Shown: one piece after another, positions 54,722 to 63,308 of the stretch
Layout: the number at the start of each line of letters is the position of its first letter
Position numbering within the stretch: the stretch's first letter is position 1
Source: Saprospiraceae bacterium
Lineage (GTDB): Bacteria > Bacteroidota > Bacteroidia > Chitinophagales > Saprospiraceae
NCBI GenBank assembly: GCA_016708265.1
Contig: JADJGA010000006.1
Location: forward strand, 186,001 to 250,000
Direction of reading: 5' to 3'
DNA length: 64,000 nucleotides
Notes under the pieces: generated by a model
Database searches by the model: none
Seen by the model: the letters and a program-made list of their open reading frames with translations, nothing else
Told to the model about the DNA's origin: nothing
Position numbers and translations under genes: made by a program

Positions 54722-55588
54722 TTATAAAGAATTCCACATTGAAAGAATTAGTAATATTAACAAAAAAGGTAAATAAATGATTGAACTCAGCATTAAATTA
54801 CGTGCCATAAATCTGTCAGGCCTTTTGTAAAACCTGAATGCTTTGTAAACAAAGAAAAATGTAATGAAAATCATCGGTAAAATCCAGTAAACATTTATCA
54901 GATTCAATGTGTACAACATAATTATAAATGGTATAAGCGCTAAAGAAGATAAAAATGTAAAAAATGCGTTTATTTCTGATTTTCCGGTCTTAGATGGCAT
55001 CAATTCATATCCACCTTTTGAATAATCATCGAAATACAACCATGCGATTGACCAGAAATGAGGAAATTGCCAGACAAACTGGATCATGAATAATAGTATA
55101 GCCATTTTGTCCAGCTCGCCAGTATAAGCTACATAGCCAATTGCCGGAGGAAGAGCTCCGGGTATTGCACCAACTGCAACTGCCAAAGGACTAATTCTTT
55201 TCATAGGAGTATACAAGAAAGAATATATCAGCATTGATATCATTCCAAGAAACAAAGTAAGCCCATTATTGAAAATGCTGAACGAAATATATCCGGCTAA
55301 AGTCATAAGCATAGCATAAATTGCAACTTCGACCGTTGACATCCTTTTCGATGGTAAGGGGCGGTCTTTAGTACGGTCCATCAAAGCATCGTAATTGCGC
55401 TCAATGATCTGATTGATAGCATGTGCTGCACCTGTTGTAAAAAAACCACCAAAGCTAAGCCCAATCAATTCAGATACCTGTACATTTTGACCCTTGCTTG
55501 CGATAAAATAGCCGAGAATTGAGGTAAAAACCACAACAATATTGACCTTAAATTTTATTAGATTTCCGAAATCTTTCAGTATTTGCAC
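54722..55588 (-). CDS. cyoE: Protoheme IX farnesyltransferase (heme O synthase)
   Basis: 288 residues of the UbiA superfamily. The aspartate-rich motif is INQIIERNYDALMDRTKDRP and the second is YFDDYSKGGYEL. It makes heme O, the substrate for CtaA. The start is a GTG at 55588 (GTG CAA ATA CTG); no ATG is available upstream in frame. It lies 97 nt after the DUF420 gene. Confidence 0.94.
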   Translation of the reverse strand: MQILKDFGNLIKFKVNIVVVFTSILGYFIASKGQNVQVSELIGLSFGGFFTTGAAHAINQIIERNYDALMDRTKDRPLPSKRMSTVEVAIYAMLMTLAGYISFSIFNNGLTLFLGMISMLIYSFLYTPMKRISPLAVAVGAIPGALPPAIGYVAYTGELDKMAILLFMIQFVWQFPHFWSIAWLYFDDYSKGGYELMPSKTGKSEINAFFTFLSSLALIPFIIMLYTLNLINVYWILPMIFITFFFVYKAFRFYKRPDRFMARNLMLSSIIYLPFLLILLILSMWNSL

Positions 55589-55685
55589 AAAACAATTTTT
55601 ATATTCCGGGCAAATGTAATTTTTAAGAAATACTATTAGTTATATTTAGACTAAAAATAAATAATATTGTCTTTTGCCGACAATT

Positions 55686-56183
55686 CTATTGATAGTAAGG
55701 AGAAATGAAAATATAAACCAGAACACCGGTTGCTGCAACATAGAGCCATAGTGAAAATGCATATTTTGCAAGTTTTTTGTGTCGCACGACATCATTTATT
55801 GAACCATAATAATATGCTCTGAGGACAAAAGGAATTGCCACAACCGAAATAAGTATATGAGTGCTTAATATAAAGTAATAAAGATATAAAATAAATCCGG
55901 TACCGGGATATCTTGTCTCAGTAGTAGTACCATGATATAAAATATACATAACAAGGAAAATAATTGAAAGCAATATCGATATCCTGATCAGTGTCTTGTG
56001 CAGGTAGACTTTTTTATTCCTGATTGCGATCAGAGCTGAGAGCAAAAGTATAAATACAATTCCATTGATAGGTGCATAAATGTGCGGCAAATAATAAAAG
56101 TCCCCTGGCAAATCAATTTGCAGTAAAAGTATTACAGTAAGTGGTATTATAACAGAAATAAGATTTATGACACGTATATTCAT
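55686..56183 (-). CDS. DUF420 (CtaM-like) membrane protein
   Basis: 165 residues from the ATG at 56183; a TTG 42 nt upstream extends the frame but has no ATG. Four membrane helices with YLPHIYAPINGIVFILLL and HILISVVAIPFVLRAYYYG and the following RHKKLAKYAFSLWLYVAATG match DUF420. Members (CtaM) are needed for aa3 oxidase maturation in Gram-positive bacteria. It is the first gene of the oxidase cluster. Confidence 0.85.
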   Translation of the reverse strand: MNIRVINLISVIIPLTVILLLQIDLPGDFYYLPHIYAPINGIVFILLLSALIAIRNKKVYLHKTLIRISILLSIIFLVMYILYHGTTTETRYPGTGFILYLYYFILSTHILISVVAIPFVLRAYYYGSINDVVRHKKLAKYAFSLWLYVAATGVLVYIFISPYYQ

Positions 56184-56339
56184 AATTTTTTTTAAGATAA
56201 CTAATTTTAACTCGGTTTTGTTCAATAACTGCTTTTAAAATTAATCTTTTTAAGTCAAACTGTTGATATAAACATGTTAATTGCCAATAGTTACTCACCT
56301 CTTACTACCAATTTTGGGCTGCTAATTTCCAACAGTCTG

Positions 56340-57373
56340 CTAAATAAAATCCACATCATCAGCATAAGGATATCGCATCAGATAAGAAAGAGCATGATCG
56401 ATACTGAATTTGTCAAATACCACTTTGTAAAGTATGTAGGTAATTGGAGTAGACAGGTTGTATTTTCTGCTGAGCAAAAATGCAATTTTCAATGTTCTTA
56501 CACCTTCTACGACTTCATCAATTGATTTAAGGATTTCATCAATAGATTCACCCTGTCCCAGCCTTTTTCCAAATGTAAAATTCCGGCTCAGATCAGAAGT
56601 GGCTGTTGCTATAAGATCACCAATACCTGCTGTTCCAAGGAAAGCCCTTTTTTTAGCATTCAGTAGTTTGCCCAGAATTATCATTTCCCGTAAGCCTCTC
56701 GTGATCAGCATAGCCTGGATATTTTTCCCAAGCCCTTTGCCAGCTAATATACCTGTACCTATAGCAATTATATTCTTGAAAACCCCTGCGAATTCAGCAC
56801 CATAAACATCTTTTGATCCAAAGACATAGAATTTATCACCGGAAAGCTTTTCCTGTCCTATCTTAATTACTTCATCAAACTGACTTGCTAAAACTGTTGC
56901 TGTGGGTTGGCCTGCCAAAATTTCCCTTGCCAGATTTGGCCCTGATAATGCACCTACTCTAACTATGGAACTCTCTTCAAGAATCACCTTACTCATAGTC
57001 TTGATCATTCTTTTGTCAAATTTGTCCAGGTCGGTTCATCAAGGTCTATTGATTCAAGATCTAATCCTTTGATACCATGAATGATTATTTTTGCGGGATT
57101 CAGCATGGGTCCCAGTTCTTTCATCAATGACCGGAGATTAGCCGAAGGAATTAGAATAAAAATAAGATCACAATTGTCTGCTATGTCATGAAGACTTGCA
57201 GTCCCTGTTACATTTGATTTAAAGGTGATACCTTTGAATAAGTGATCGCTGTTGAATTTATTGATTTTTTCCTGACTTCTGCTGTATAACAGGACATCAG
57301 TATTATTTGAAAGCAGGTTTGCAATTGCAACTCCAAAACTACCCATTCCTATTACTCCTACTTTCCTGTACAT
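56340..57373 (-). pseudogene. gpsA: NAD(P)H-dependent glycerol-3-phosphate dehydrogenase, split by a frameshift
   Basis: The N-terminal part (57373-57005, 122 residues) has the Rossmann start VGVIGMGSFGVAIANLL and ends at KGLD, then LTKE and a stop. The C-terminal part (57008-56340) begins in another frame with IKTMSKVILEE and continues with VGALSGPNLAREI and GTAGIGDLIATATSDLSRNF. Together they match one GpsA, joined at the place where other GpsA proteins read LTK followed by a TMSEVI-type segment. Adding one A to the A4 run (plus-strand T4 at 57011-57014) restores a continuous frame reading LTKRMIKTM. Whether this is mutation, slippage or a sequencing error is open. GpsA makes sn-glycerol-3-phosphate for lipids. 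Confidence 0.85.
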
Positions 57374-57389
57374 TTTTTTCCCTGCAAAT

Positions 57390-57512
57390 TATACTGTTGT
57401 CCGTTGTATAGTTGACGCTTGTTAAACGGTTGCCATTTTATCAGTCTACATACTGCAAACTGCCAACTTTTCACTTTTAGATTTTCACTTTTAGTTTATC
57501 ACTTACTTCTGA
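57390..57512. repeat. Word-like repeats between gpsA and yidC
   Basis: Degenerate words of TTTTCACTTTTAG and GCAAACTGCCAAC type fill the gap between the two genes. Confidence 0.45.
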
Positions 57513-59378
57513 TCACTTCCCCTTTTTCTTCTTTTCTGCAAGTTCCTGTTGCTGTTTCATTGCATCTTCAAGTCTTTGAGTGAATTTGCTTTTCTTTTTT
57601 GGTTTTTCTTTTTGCAGCTCAAGTTTAGCTCTTATTTTTTCTTCATCAATAAAAAATCTCTTTGTGATGGTTGTCTGTAATATTGTAAACAAATTACTGA
57701 AAAACATATAAACGTTCAATCCCGAAGCATAGCTGTTAAAAAATACTATGAAAAATACAGGCATGATATATTGCATGTATTTCATTGCCTGATTCTGGGA
57801 AGTGCCCATGTCCATATTTTTCATATTGTAATGAGCATAAATAACTGAAGAGATACCCCACAATAAAGCAAATAAACTCACGTGAGAGCCATACATTGGA
57901 ATATTAAACGGAAGATAAGCAATAGATTCATATGAACTAAGGTCAGGCGCCCATAAAAATGGTACCTGTCTGAATTCAATTGCTGCAGGGAAAAACCTGA
58001 ATAATGCAATCCAAATCGGCATCTGCAATAACATCGGGAGGCACCCACCAAAAGGACTAACACCATATTTTCGATACAGCTCCATTGTTTTAAGCTGTAT
58101 TTGCTGAGCATCATCCTTGTGTTTTTCTTTTAATTTATCAATTTCAGGTTTCAGAGCCTGCATTTTTGAGCTCGATAAAAGCATCTTGTGATTTAATGGA
58201 GACAGCAATCCCTTGATAATAAAAATGAGTATGATGATCGCCAATCCCATTGACCCAACAATGTCAAACAAGAACAAAAACATTGGCCTGATCACCCATC
58301 GGTTTATAGCACCAAAAATATTCCAACCAAAGGAAACGACCATTTCAAGATCATTTTCAAAAGCTTTTAAAGCTTTAAATTCATTTGGGCCAACATAGAA
58401 CTGCATTTTAAAATTCTCGGTTTCGGGGAATTCAAGCCTGGTTTTGCATATTTTTATATAATCAGTTACTTCATCTTCACCCGGCACTGCAACTTCGAAT
58501 TTTGCGTTTTGAAATTGCTGATCGGTTTTCATCAGTGTGCTGTTGAAAAACTGATTTACATTCGAAACCCATTCTATTTGGCTAATAGCTTCCTTTTCTT
58601 CATCATTGCTTGAAAATGAAAGATGATCAACATCTTTTGCATCCTTATAATAAAGAGTGGTATATGTTTTTTCATACTGAAGAGCTTTTTCCAGGCCCTT
58701 TAAATATACTTCCCATTTAAGAGTAAGTTTGTCATCTTTTGAAAGATTCAGGCCACTTTGGTTGATCTGATAGTCTATTTTATAACCTTTGGGATCTAAT
58801 TTGTAGGTCTGTGAAAAGACCACTCCTGTTTTGCTGTCTACCCTGAAGTTTATTTCATTATTGCTTTCTGATACTTCGAAAAAAAGTTCAGATGAATTAA
58901 CATTATTATTCTGGGCACCTGAAACAGGAAGGATATATTCAAATTTATCAGCGGGGTAATTCAGAAGTTCAATTGGATTTACCAATTTTTTATGGTCTTT
59001 ATCTTCCAGCCAGCTTTCATATTTTTTGAGCCTTACATTTTTTATTCTGCCCCCTTTGTTTGAAAATGTAACTTCAATGTCCTCGTTTTCAAGTTTGAAT
59101 TCTTTCTCCTGTCCTTTTGAAAATGAGGCTAATGAACCAAATAACAATTGACTTTTGGCATCAGCCAAAGTATCATCGGCAGCTGCAGCTATTGTTTTTG
59201 CATCAGATAAGGTTTTTGCAGATTCTGTATCCCTGACAGGAGTTTTTTTTTGGACTAATGCCAGAGAATCCTGTACATTATTTCTTTCTATTTCTTCTTT
59301 TGAAGGTTTATTGATGAAGTTAATAGCCATCAGCAAACCAAATATCAATACAAATCCTATAAGTTGTTTTTTGTCCAT
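57513..59378 (-). CDS. yidC: Membrane protein insertase YidC/Oxa1
   Basis: 621 residues. An N-terminal signal-anchor helix (LIGFVLIFGLLMAINF) and a periplasmic beta domain (to about residue 345) precede the five-helix insertase core. The core contains IKGLLSPLNHKMLLSSSKMQ, YGVSPFGGCLPMLLQMPIW and GLNVYMFFSNLFTILQTT. A basic C-terminal tail of about 40 residues can contact ribosomes. YidC inserts membrane proteins such as cox subunits into the inner membrane. A TAnnTTTG element lies 28 nt upstream. Confidence 0.96.
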   Translation of the reverse strand: MDKKQLIGFVLIFGLLMAINFINKPSKEEIERNNVQDSLALVQKKTPVRDTESAKTLSDAKTIAAAADDTLADAKSQLLFGSLASFSKGQEKEFKLENEDIEVTFSNKGGRIKNVRLKKYESWLEDKDHKKLVNPIELLNYPADKFEYILPVSGAQNNNVNSSELFFEVSESNNEINFRVDSKTGVVFSQTYKLDPKGYKIDYQINQSGLNLSKDDKLTLKWEVYLKGLEKALQYEKTYTTLYYKDAKDVDHLSFSSNDEEKEAISQIEWVSNVNQFFNSTLMKTDQQFQNAKFEVAVPGEDEVTDYIKICKTRLEFPETENFKMQFYVGPNEFKALKAFENDLEMVVSFGWNIFGAINRWVIRPMFLFLFDIVGSMGLAIIILIFIIKGLLSPLNHKMLLSSSKMQALKPEIDKLKEKHKDDAQQIQLKTMELYRKYGVSPFGGCLPMLLQMPIWIALFRFFPAAIEFRQVPFLWAPDLSSYESIAYLPFNIPMYGSHVSLFALLWGISSVIYAHYNMKNMDMGTSQNQAMKYMQYIMPVFFIVFFNSYASGLNVYMFFSNLFTILQTTITKRFFIDEEKIRAKLELQKEKPKKKSKFTQRLEDAMKQQQELAEKKKKGK

Positions 59379-59405
59379 ATCTTCTCAGGTGATTGAAATA
59401 ATCTG

Positions 59406-59413
59406 CAAAAATA
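59406..59413 (-). promoter_or_regulatory. Putative -7 element of the yidC promoter
   Basis: The minus strand reads TATTTTTG, an exact TAnnTTTG match, 28 nt before the yidC ATG. Confidence 0.45.
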
Positions 59414-59586
59414 CTATTTGTTTTTTGATTGACAGTTAAAATCAGATTAATTTCTGCTTAACTCTTGTTTTTATCGATGAACTTAAATTATTAATGCCTT
59501 GGAAAAACATATTTAGTTTAATGAAAAAATTATAACTTTACCAAGTTTTTGAAAACACAGATATTTGTTACAAATAATTATAAATC

Positions 59587-60126
59587 ATGAATAAAAATAT
59601 ACTCCCTTTACAGGGGAAAATTCCGGTTTTAGGAAAAAACTGTTTCGTGGCACATACTGCTATCATAATTGGGGAAGTGAATGTCGGAGACAACTGCAGT
59701 ATCTGGTACGGTACAATATTAAGGGGTGATGTCGGGCCAATAGTTATCGGCAATGACTGCAACATTCAGGATGGAGCAATACTGCACAGCACCAATGATA
59801 TTTCAAGTGTGCAGATAGGAAACAGTGTCAGTATTGGCCATGGAGCTATTATTCACGGATGCATCATTCATGATGAAGTACTTGTCGGTATGGGTGCAAT
59901 CGTTATGGATAATGCAGTTCTTCAGTCAGGATGCCTAATTGCAGCAGGAGCCCTTGTCCCATCGAATATGGTTTGTGAGACAGGATATATTTATGGAGGT
60001 TCTCCGGCTAAAATCTTAAAGAAACTGGATGAAGCAAAAATGAGGGAATTTTTTAAACAAACTCCTGAAAATTATAAAAATTATGCAAAATGGTATCTTG
60101 ATGAAGGGTATGGGGTTGAGTATTGA
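59587..60126 (+). CDS. Gamma-carbonic anhydrase family protein
   Basis: 179 residues of left-handed beta-helix hexapeptide repeats (VGDNCSIWYGTILRGDVG, IGNDCNIQDGAILHS). The three zinc histidines expected in the family are present (AILHS, SIGHGAII and IIHGC). Members act as carbonic anhydrases or acetyltransferase-like scaffolds (YrdA/CaiE type); activity is not certain. It stands alone, divergent from yidC, and is followed by a repeat-filled gap. Confidence 0.92.
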   Translation: MNKNILPLQGKIPVLGKNCFVAHTAIIIGEVNVGDNCSIWYGTILRGDVGPIVIGNDCNIQDGAILHSTNDISSVQIGNSVSIGHGAIIHGCIIHDEVLVGMGAIVMDNAVLQSGCLIAAGALVPSNMVCETGYIYGGSPAKILKKLDEAKMREFFKQTPENYKNYAKWYLDEGYGVEY

Positions 60127-60478
60127 AAGTGAAGAGTGAAAAGTGAAAGTGAAAAGTGAAAAGTGAAAAATGAAAAATGAAAAACTTTAAGCGAATTTAA
60201 CTCCCGTCTCCATCAGAAATGTTTTTTATTTTTGAATTTTATTATGGAGAAGGGCCGGGGATGAGGCGAAGGGAAAGTGAAAAATGAAAAGTGAAAAATG
60301 AGTAGTGAATAGTGAAAAATGAATAATGAAAAGTGAAAAGGAAAATTAAAAATGAAAAATTTACAATTTGAGATTTACAAATTTTAAAACTTGACTATAT
60401 CGATAAAAATTCAATATATAACTTTTTGCTTCTTTGCTTGAAATAAAAAACAATTAACTTTTTTAATAATTTCTAAAA
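60127..60478. repeat. Repeat-filled intergenic region before the DUF1343 gene
   Basis: 352 nt. Two blocks (60127-60190 and 60274-60355) are built from AAGTGAAAAATGAAAA words in many degenerate copies. Between them a GC-richer segment at 60245-60273 carries the GGGCCGGGGATGAGG motif. No gene is seen. TAACTTTT at 60419-60426 may be a weak -7 element for the downstream gene. Confidence 0.6.
60245..60273. repeat. GC-rich intergenic motif (TGGAGAAGGGCCGGGGATGAGG)-type
   Basis: On the opposite strand this reads CCTCATCCCCGGCCC then TTCTCC. It resembles the CCTCACCCC-GGCCC-CTCTCC words found between genes in many unrelated bacteria (from memory). It is conspicuous in an AT-rich gap. Confidence 0.4.
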
Positions 60479-61720
60479 ATGAAACCCAAATATTTACTGC
60501 CAGCATTAATTTCTGTGTTCTTGTTATTCTCATCATCTTTGCAAGCTCAGTATCAGAAAATTGTCAAAACCGGAATTGAAGTCCTCCGGTCAGATGGTTT
60601 CAGCATTCTGAAAGGCAAAAATATAGGCTTGATAACAAATCCTACAGGTGTTGACTCTCAGTTAAAATCCACAATTGATATTCTTTTTGAAGCAAAAGGG
60701 GTAAAATTAGTGGCATTATTTGGCCCGGAACACGGGGTTCGTGGTGATGTGTATGCAGGAGAAAAAATAGAGTCCGCAAAAGATCCTGTAACAGGATTGC
60801 CTGTTTACAGCCTTTATGGTGCTACACATAAACCAACCAGGGAAATGCTTGAAGGAATTGATGTTTTGGTTTATGACATACAGGATATTGGGTGCAGATC
60901 ATATACATATATCAGCACAATGGGTAAAGCTATGGAAGCTGCAGCAGAAAACAATATCGAGTTCATTGTTCTTGATCGTCCCAATCCGCTTGGCGGAAAA
61001 AAAATTGAGGGACCGGTAGCTGAAGAAAAACTTTTCTCGATGGTTGGAGCATTCCCGGTTCCTTATGTTTATGGAATGACAGCCGGAGAACTGGCAGGTT
61101 TTTTAAACGGTGAGAATCTGTTAAAAGGCAAATGCAAACTGACTGTTGTACCAATGGAAGGATGGAAAAGATCGATGACGTACAGCGATACAGGGTTGAA
61201 ATGGGTACAGACATCACCTCATGTGCCTTATTATGAAACTGCTTTTTTCTATGTTGCTTCGGGTATTTTGGGGGAACTGATACCTATAAACATCGGAATT
61301 GGTTATACATTGCCATTTCAGTTATTCGGAGCTGAATGGATAGATGCACAAAAAATGGCGGATGCCATGAATGCACTGAATTTAAAAGGATTGATTTTCA
61401 GGCCTTTGTATTATAAACCATATTATTCAAGGCAGGCAAATAAATTACTGGGTGGAGTACAGTTTTTTTTGACGGAACCCGAAAAAGTCAATCTGATGTC
61501 AATTCAGTTTCTGTTTCTCCAGGAACATCATAAATTATATCCGGATATCGATATTCTTAAACTTTCAGAAGGCAGGATAAGTATGTTTGATAAAGTTTGC
61601 GGAACATCTCAAATAAGGGAAAAGTTTTTTGAGAATTATAACTATGCTGATATCAAAAATATTATGAATAAGGATATTGACGATTTCAAACATAAAATCA
61701 GGAAGTACTTAATCTACTAA
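60479..61720 (+). CDS. namZ: DUF1343 family exo-beta-N-acetylmuramidase (NamZ-like), secreted
   Basis: 413 residues with a signal peptide ending in SSLQAQ. Conserved family segments are NIGLITNPTGVD, ALFGPEHGVRGD, VYDIQDIGCRSYTYISTMG and VLDRPNPLGG. DUF1343 proteins have been characterised as NamZ, which removes MurNAc from the non-reducing end of muropeptide fragments. It would act in the periplasm in wall salvage. It stands alone in the plus direction; no MurNAc kinase or permease is seen in the window. Confidence 0.9.
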   Translation: MKPKYLLPALISVFLLFSSSLQAQYQKIVKTGIEVLRSDGFSILKGKNIGLITNPTGVDSQLKSTIDILFEAKGVKLVALFGPEHGVRGDVYAGEKIESAKDPVTGLPVYSLYGATHKPTREMLEGIDVLVYDIQDIGCRSYTYISTMGKAMEAAAENNIEFIVLDRPNPLGGKKIEGPVAEEKLFSMVGAFPVPYVYGMTAGELAGFLNGENLLKGKCKLTVVPMEGWKRSMTYSDTGLKWVQTSPHVPYYETAFFYVASGILGELIPINIGIGYTLPFQLFGAEWIDAQKMADAMNALNLKGLIFRPLYYKPYYSRQANKLLGGVQFFLTEPEKVNLMSIQFLFLQEHHKLYPDIDILKLSEGRISMFDKVCGTSQIREKFFENYNYADIKNIMNKDIDDFKHKIRKYLIY

Positions 61721-62155
61721 TAAATGATATTTTATAGTCTGAAATAACTATAGTCAAATTTTACGATTTTCGATTTGCGAAGTATGATTAAGTCACCATT
61801 GCATGCCTATGGAAGTTTGAAAAATTGCAGGATGGTTTTTGATTTATTGTCAATACTTGATTATAACTGCCCGGTTTGATTATTAATATTTTGAAATGAA
61901 TAATCAGGCAAATCTTAGTCTGTTACTTTAATCGCAAATCGTACCTCGTTACTTAGTAAATTGTACATTGTACATTGTATCTCTGACATCGTAAGTTTTA
62001 TTAATTATTAATCAGTTACAATAAATATTGGATTGATATCCTGAATAAGAACCATTTCAAATTATTCCATTTTATCAAAAAACCGTGAGATTATTTATCC
62101 CAGCTTAAATATTTGTTTTACTTTTAAGCAAATTTTTTATTAATAAAATTTTCTT
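61721..62155. other. Intergenic region with a weak hairpin and word repeats
   Basis: 435 nt without a gene. A small hairpin (TATAGT/ACTATA around 61734-61753) follows the NamZ stop and may be a weak terminator. Around 61930-61990 there are words such as AAATTGTACATTGTACATTG and GCAAATCGTACCTCGTTAC. No promoter was identified with confidence for the dehydrogenase. Confidence 0.4.
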
Positions 62156-63295
62156 ATGGATTTTAATTTAACTGAAGAACAAATGGCAGTAAGAGATGCT
62201 GCCAGGGATTTTGCACAACAGATACTTAAACCCGGAGTTATTGAACGGGACAGAAATTCACAATTCCCCGAAAGATGAGGTAAAACAAATGGCAGAAATG
62301 GGGTTTCTGGGAATGATGGTATCTCCTGAATATGGCGGAAATGGAATGGATACTATATCCTATGTTCTGGCAATGGAAGAAATTGCCAAAGTTGATGCTT
62401 CTGCTGCTGTAATTATGTCTGTTAATAATAGCCTGGTATGTTTCGGACTGGAAAAGTATGGAAATGAATATCAGAAACAAAAGTACCTTACCAAACTTGC
62501 TACAGGTGAGATAATAGGGGCTTTTTGCCTTTCTGAACCTGAAGCAGGAAGTGATGCAACCCACCAGAGAACAACAGCTGAAGACAAAGGCGATCATTAT
62601 CTTCTTAATGGTACCAAGAACTGGATTACTAACGGGAACAGTTCCTCACTACATCTGGTAATAGCTCAGACAAATCCTGAATTGAAACACAAAGGAATTA
62701 ATGTGTTGATTGTTGAGTCAGGATGGGAAGGAGTTGTTATTGGTAAAAAGGAAGATAAAATGGGCATCCGTGGTTCAGATACGACATCCATCATGTATAA
62801 TAATGTAAAAGTACCAAAGGAGAATCGAATAGGAGATGATGGATTTGGATTCAATTTTGGAATGGTGGCAGGATTGGCATTGCAGCTCAGGCACTTGGAA
62901 TTGCACAGGGAGCATATGAACTTGCTGTTCAGTATTCTCATGAAAGGGAAACTTTTGGCAAGCCGATAGCCCAGCATCAGGCAATAGCATTTAAACTGGC
63001 AGATATGGCAACTGATATTCAGGCTGCACGATTGTTGATTCACAGGGCTGCATGGCTGAAAGACCAAAAACAGGATTTTATTATGGCAAGTGCTATGGCA
63101 AAATATTTTGCTGCCGAGATGGCAATGAAACACACTGTTGAAGCAGTTCAGATACACGGAGGATATGGATATGTATCAGAATATCATGTCGAACGAATGA
63201 TGAGGGATGCAAAAATAACTCAGATTTATGAAGGAACATCTGAAATACAGCAAATCGTGATGTCAAGAATGATAGAGAAAGGAATATTATATTGA
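62156..63295 (+). pseudogene. Acyl-CoA dehydrogenase, disrupted by two frame changes
   Basis: The ATG at 62156 starts MDFNLTEEQMAVRDAARDFA, a standard acyl-CoA dehydrogenase opening, but the frame stops at 62278. The next frame continues (VKQMAEMGFLGMMVSPEYGG, then CLSEPEAGSDATHQRTTAED) and removing one A from the AAA at 62271-62273 restores FPEDEVKQM. A second change near 62855-62866 moves into the third frame, which carries GGRIGIAAQALGIAQGAYE and ends with QIYEGTSEIQQIVMSRM containing the catalytic glutamate. There about four residues of the usual FAMxxLxGGR segment also seem missing. The intact enzyme would oxidise short-chain acyl-CoA with FAD. A mutated gene or sequence errors are both possible. 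Confidence 0.85.
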
Positions 63296-63308
63296 TCAAT
63301 TATCTAAA

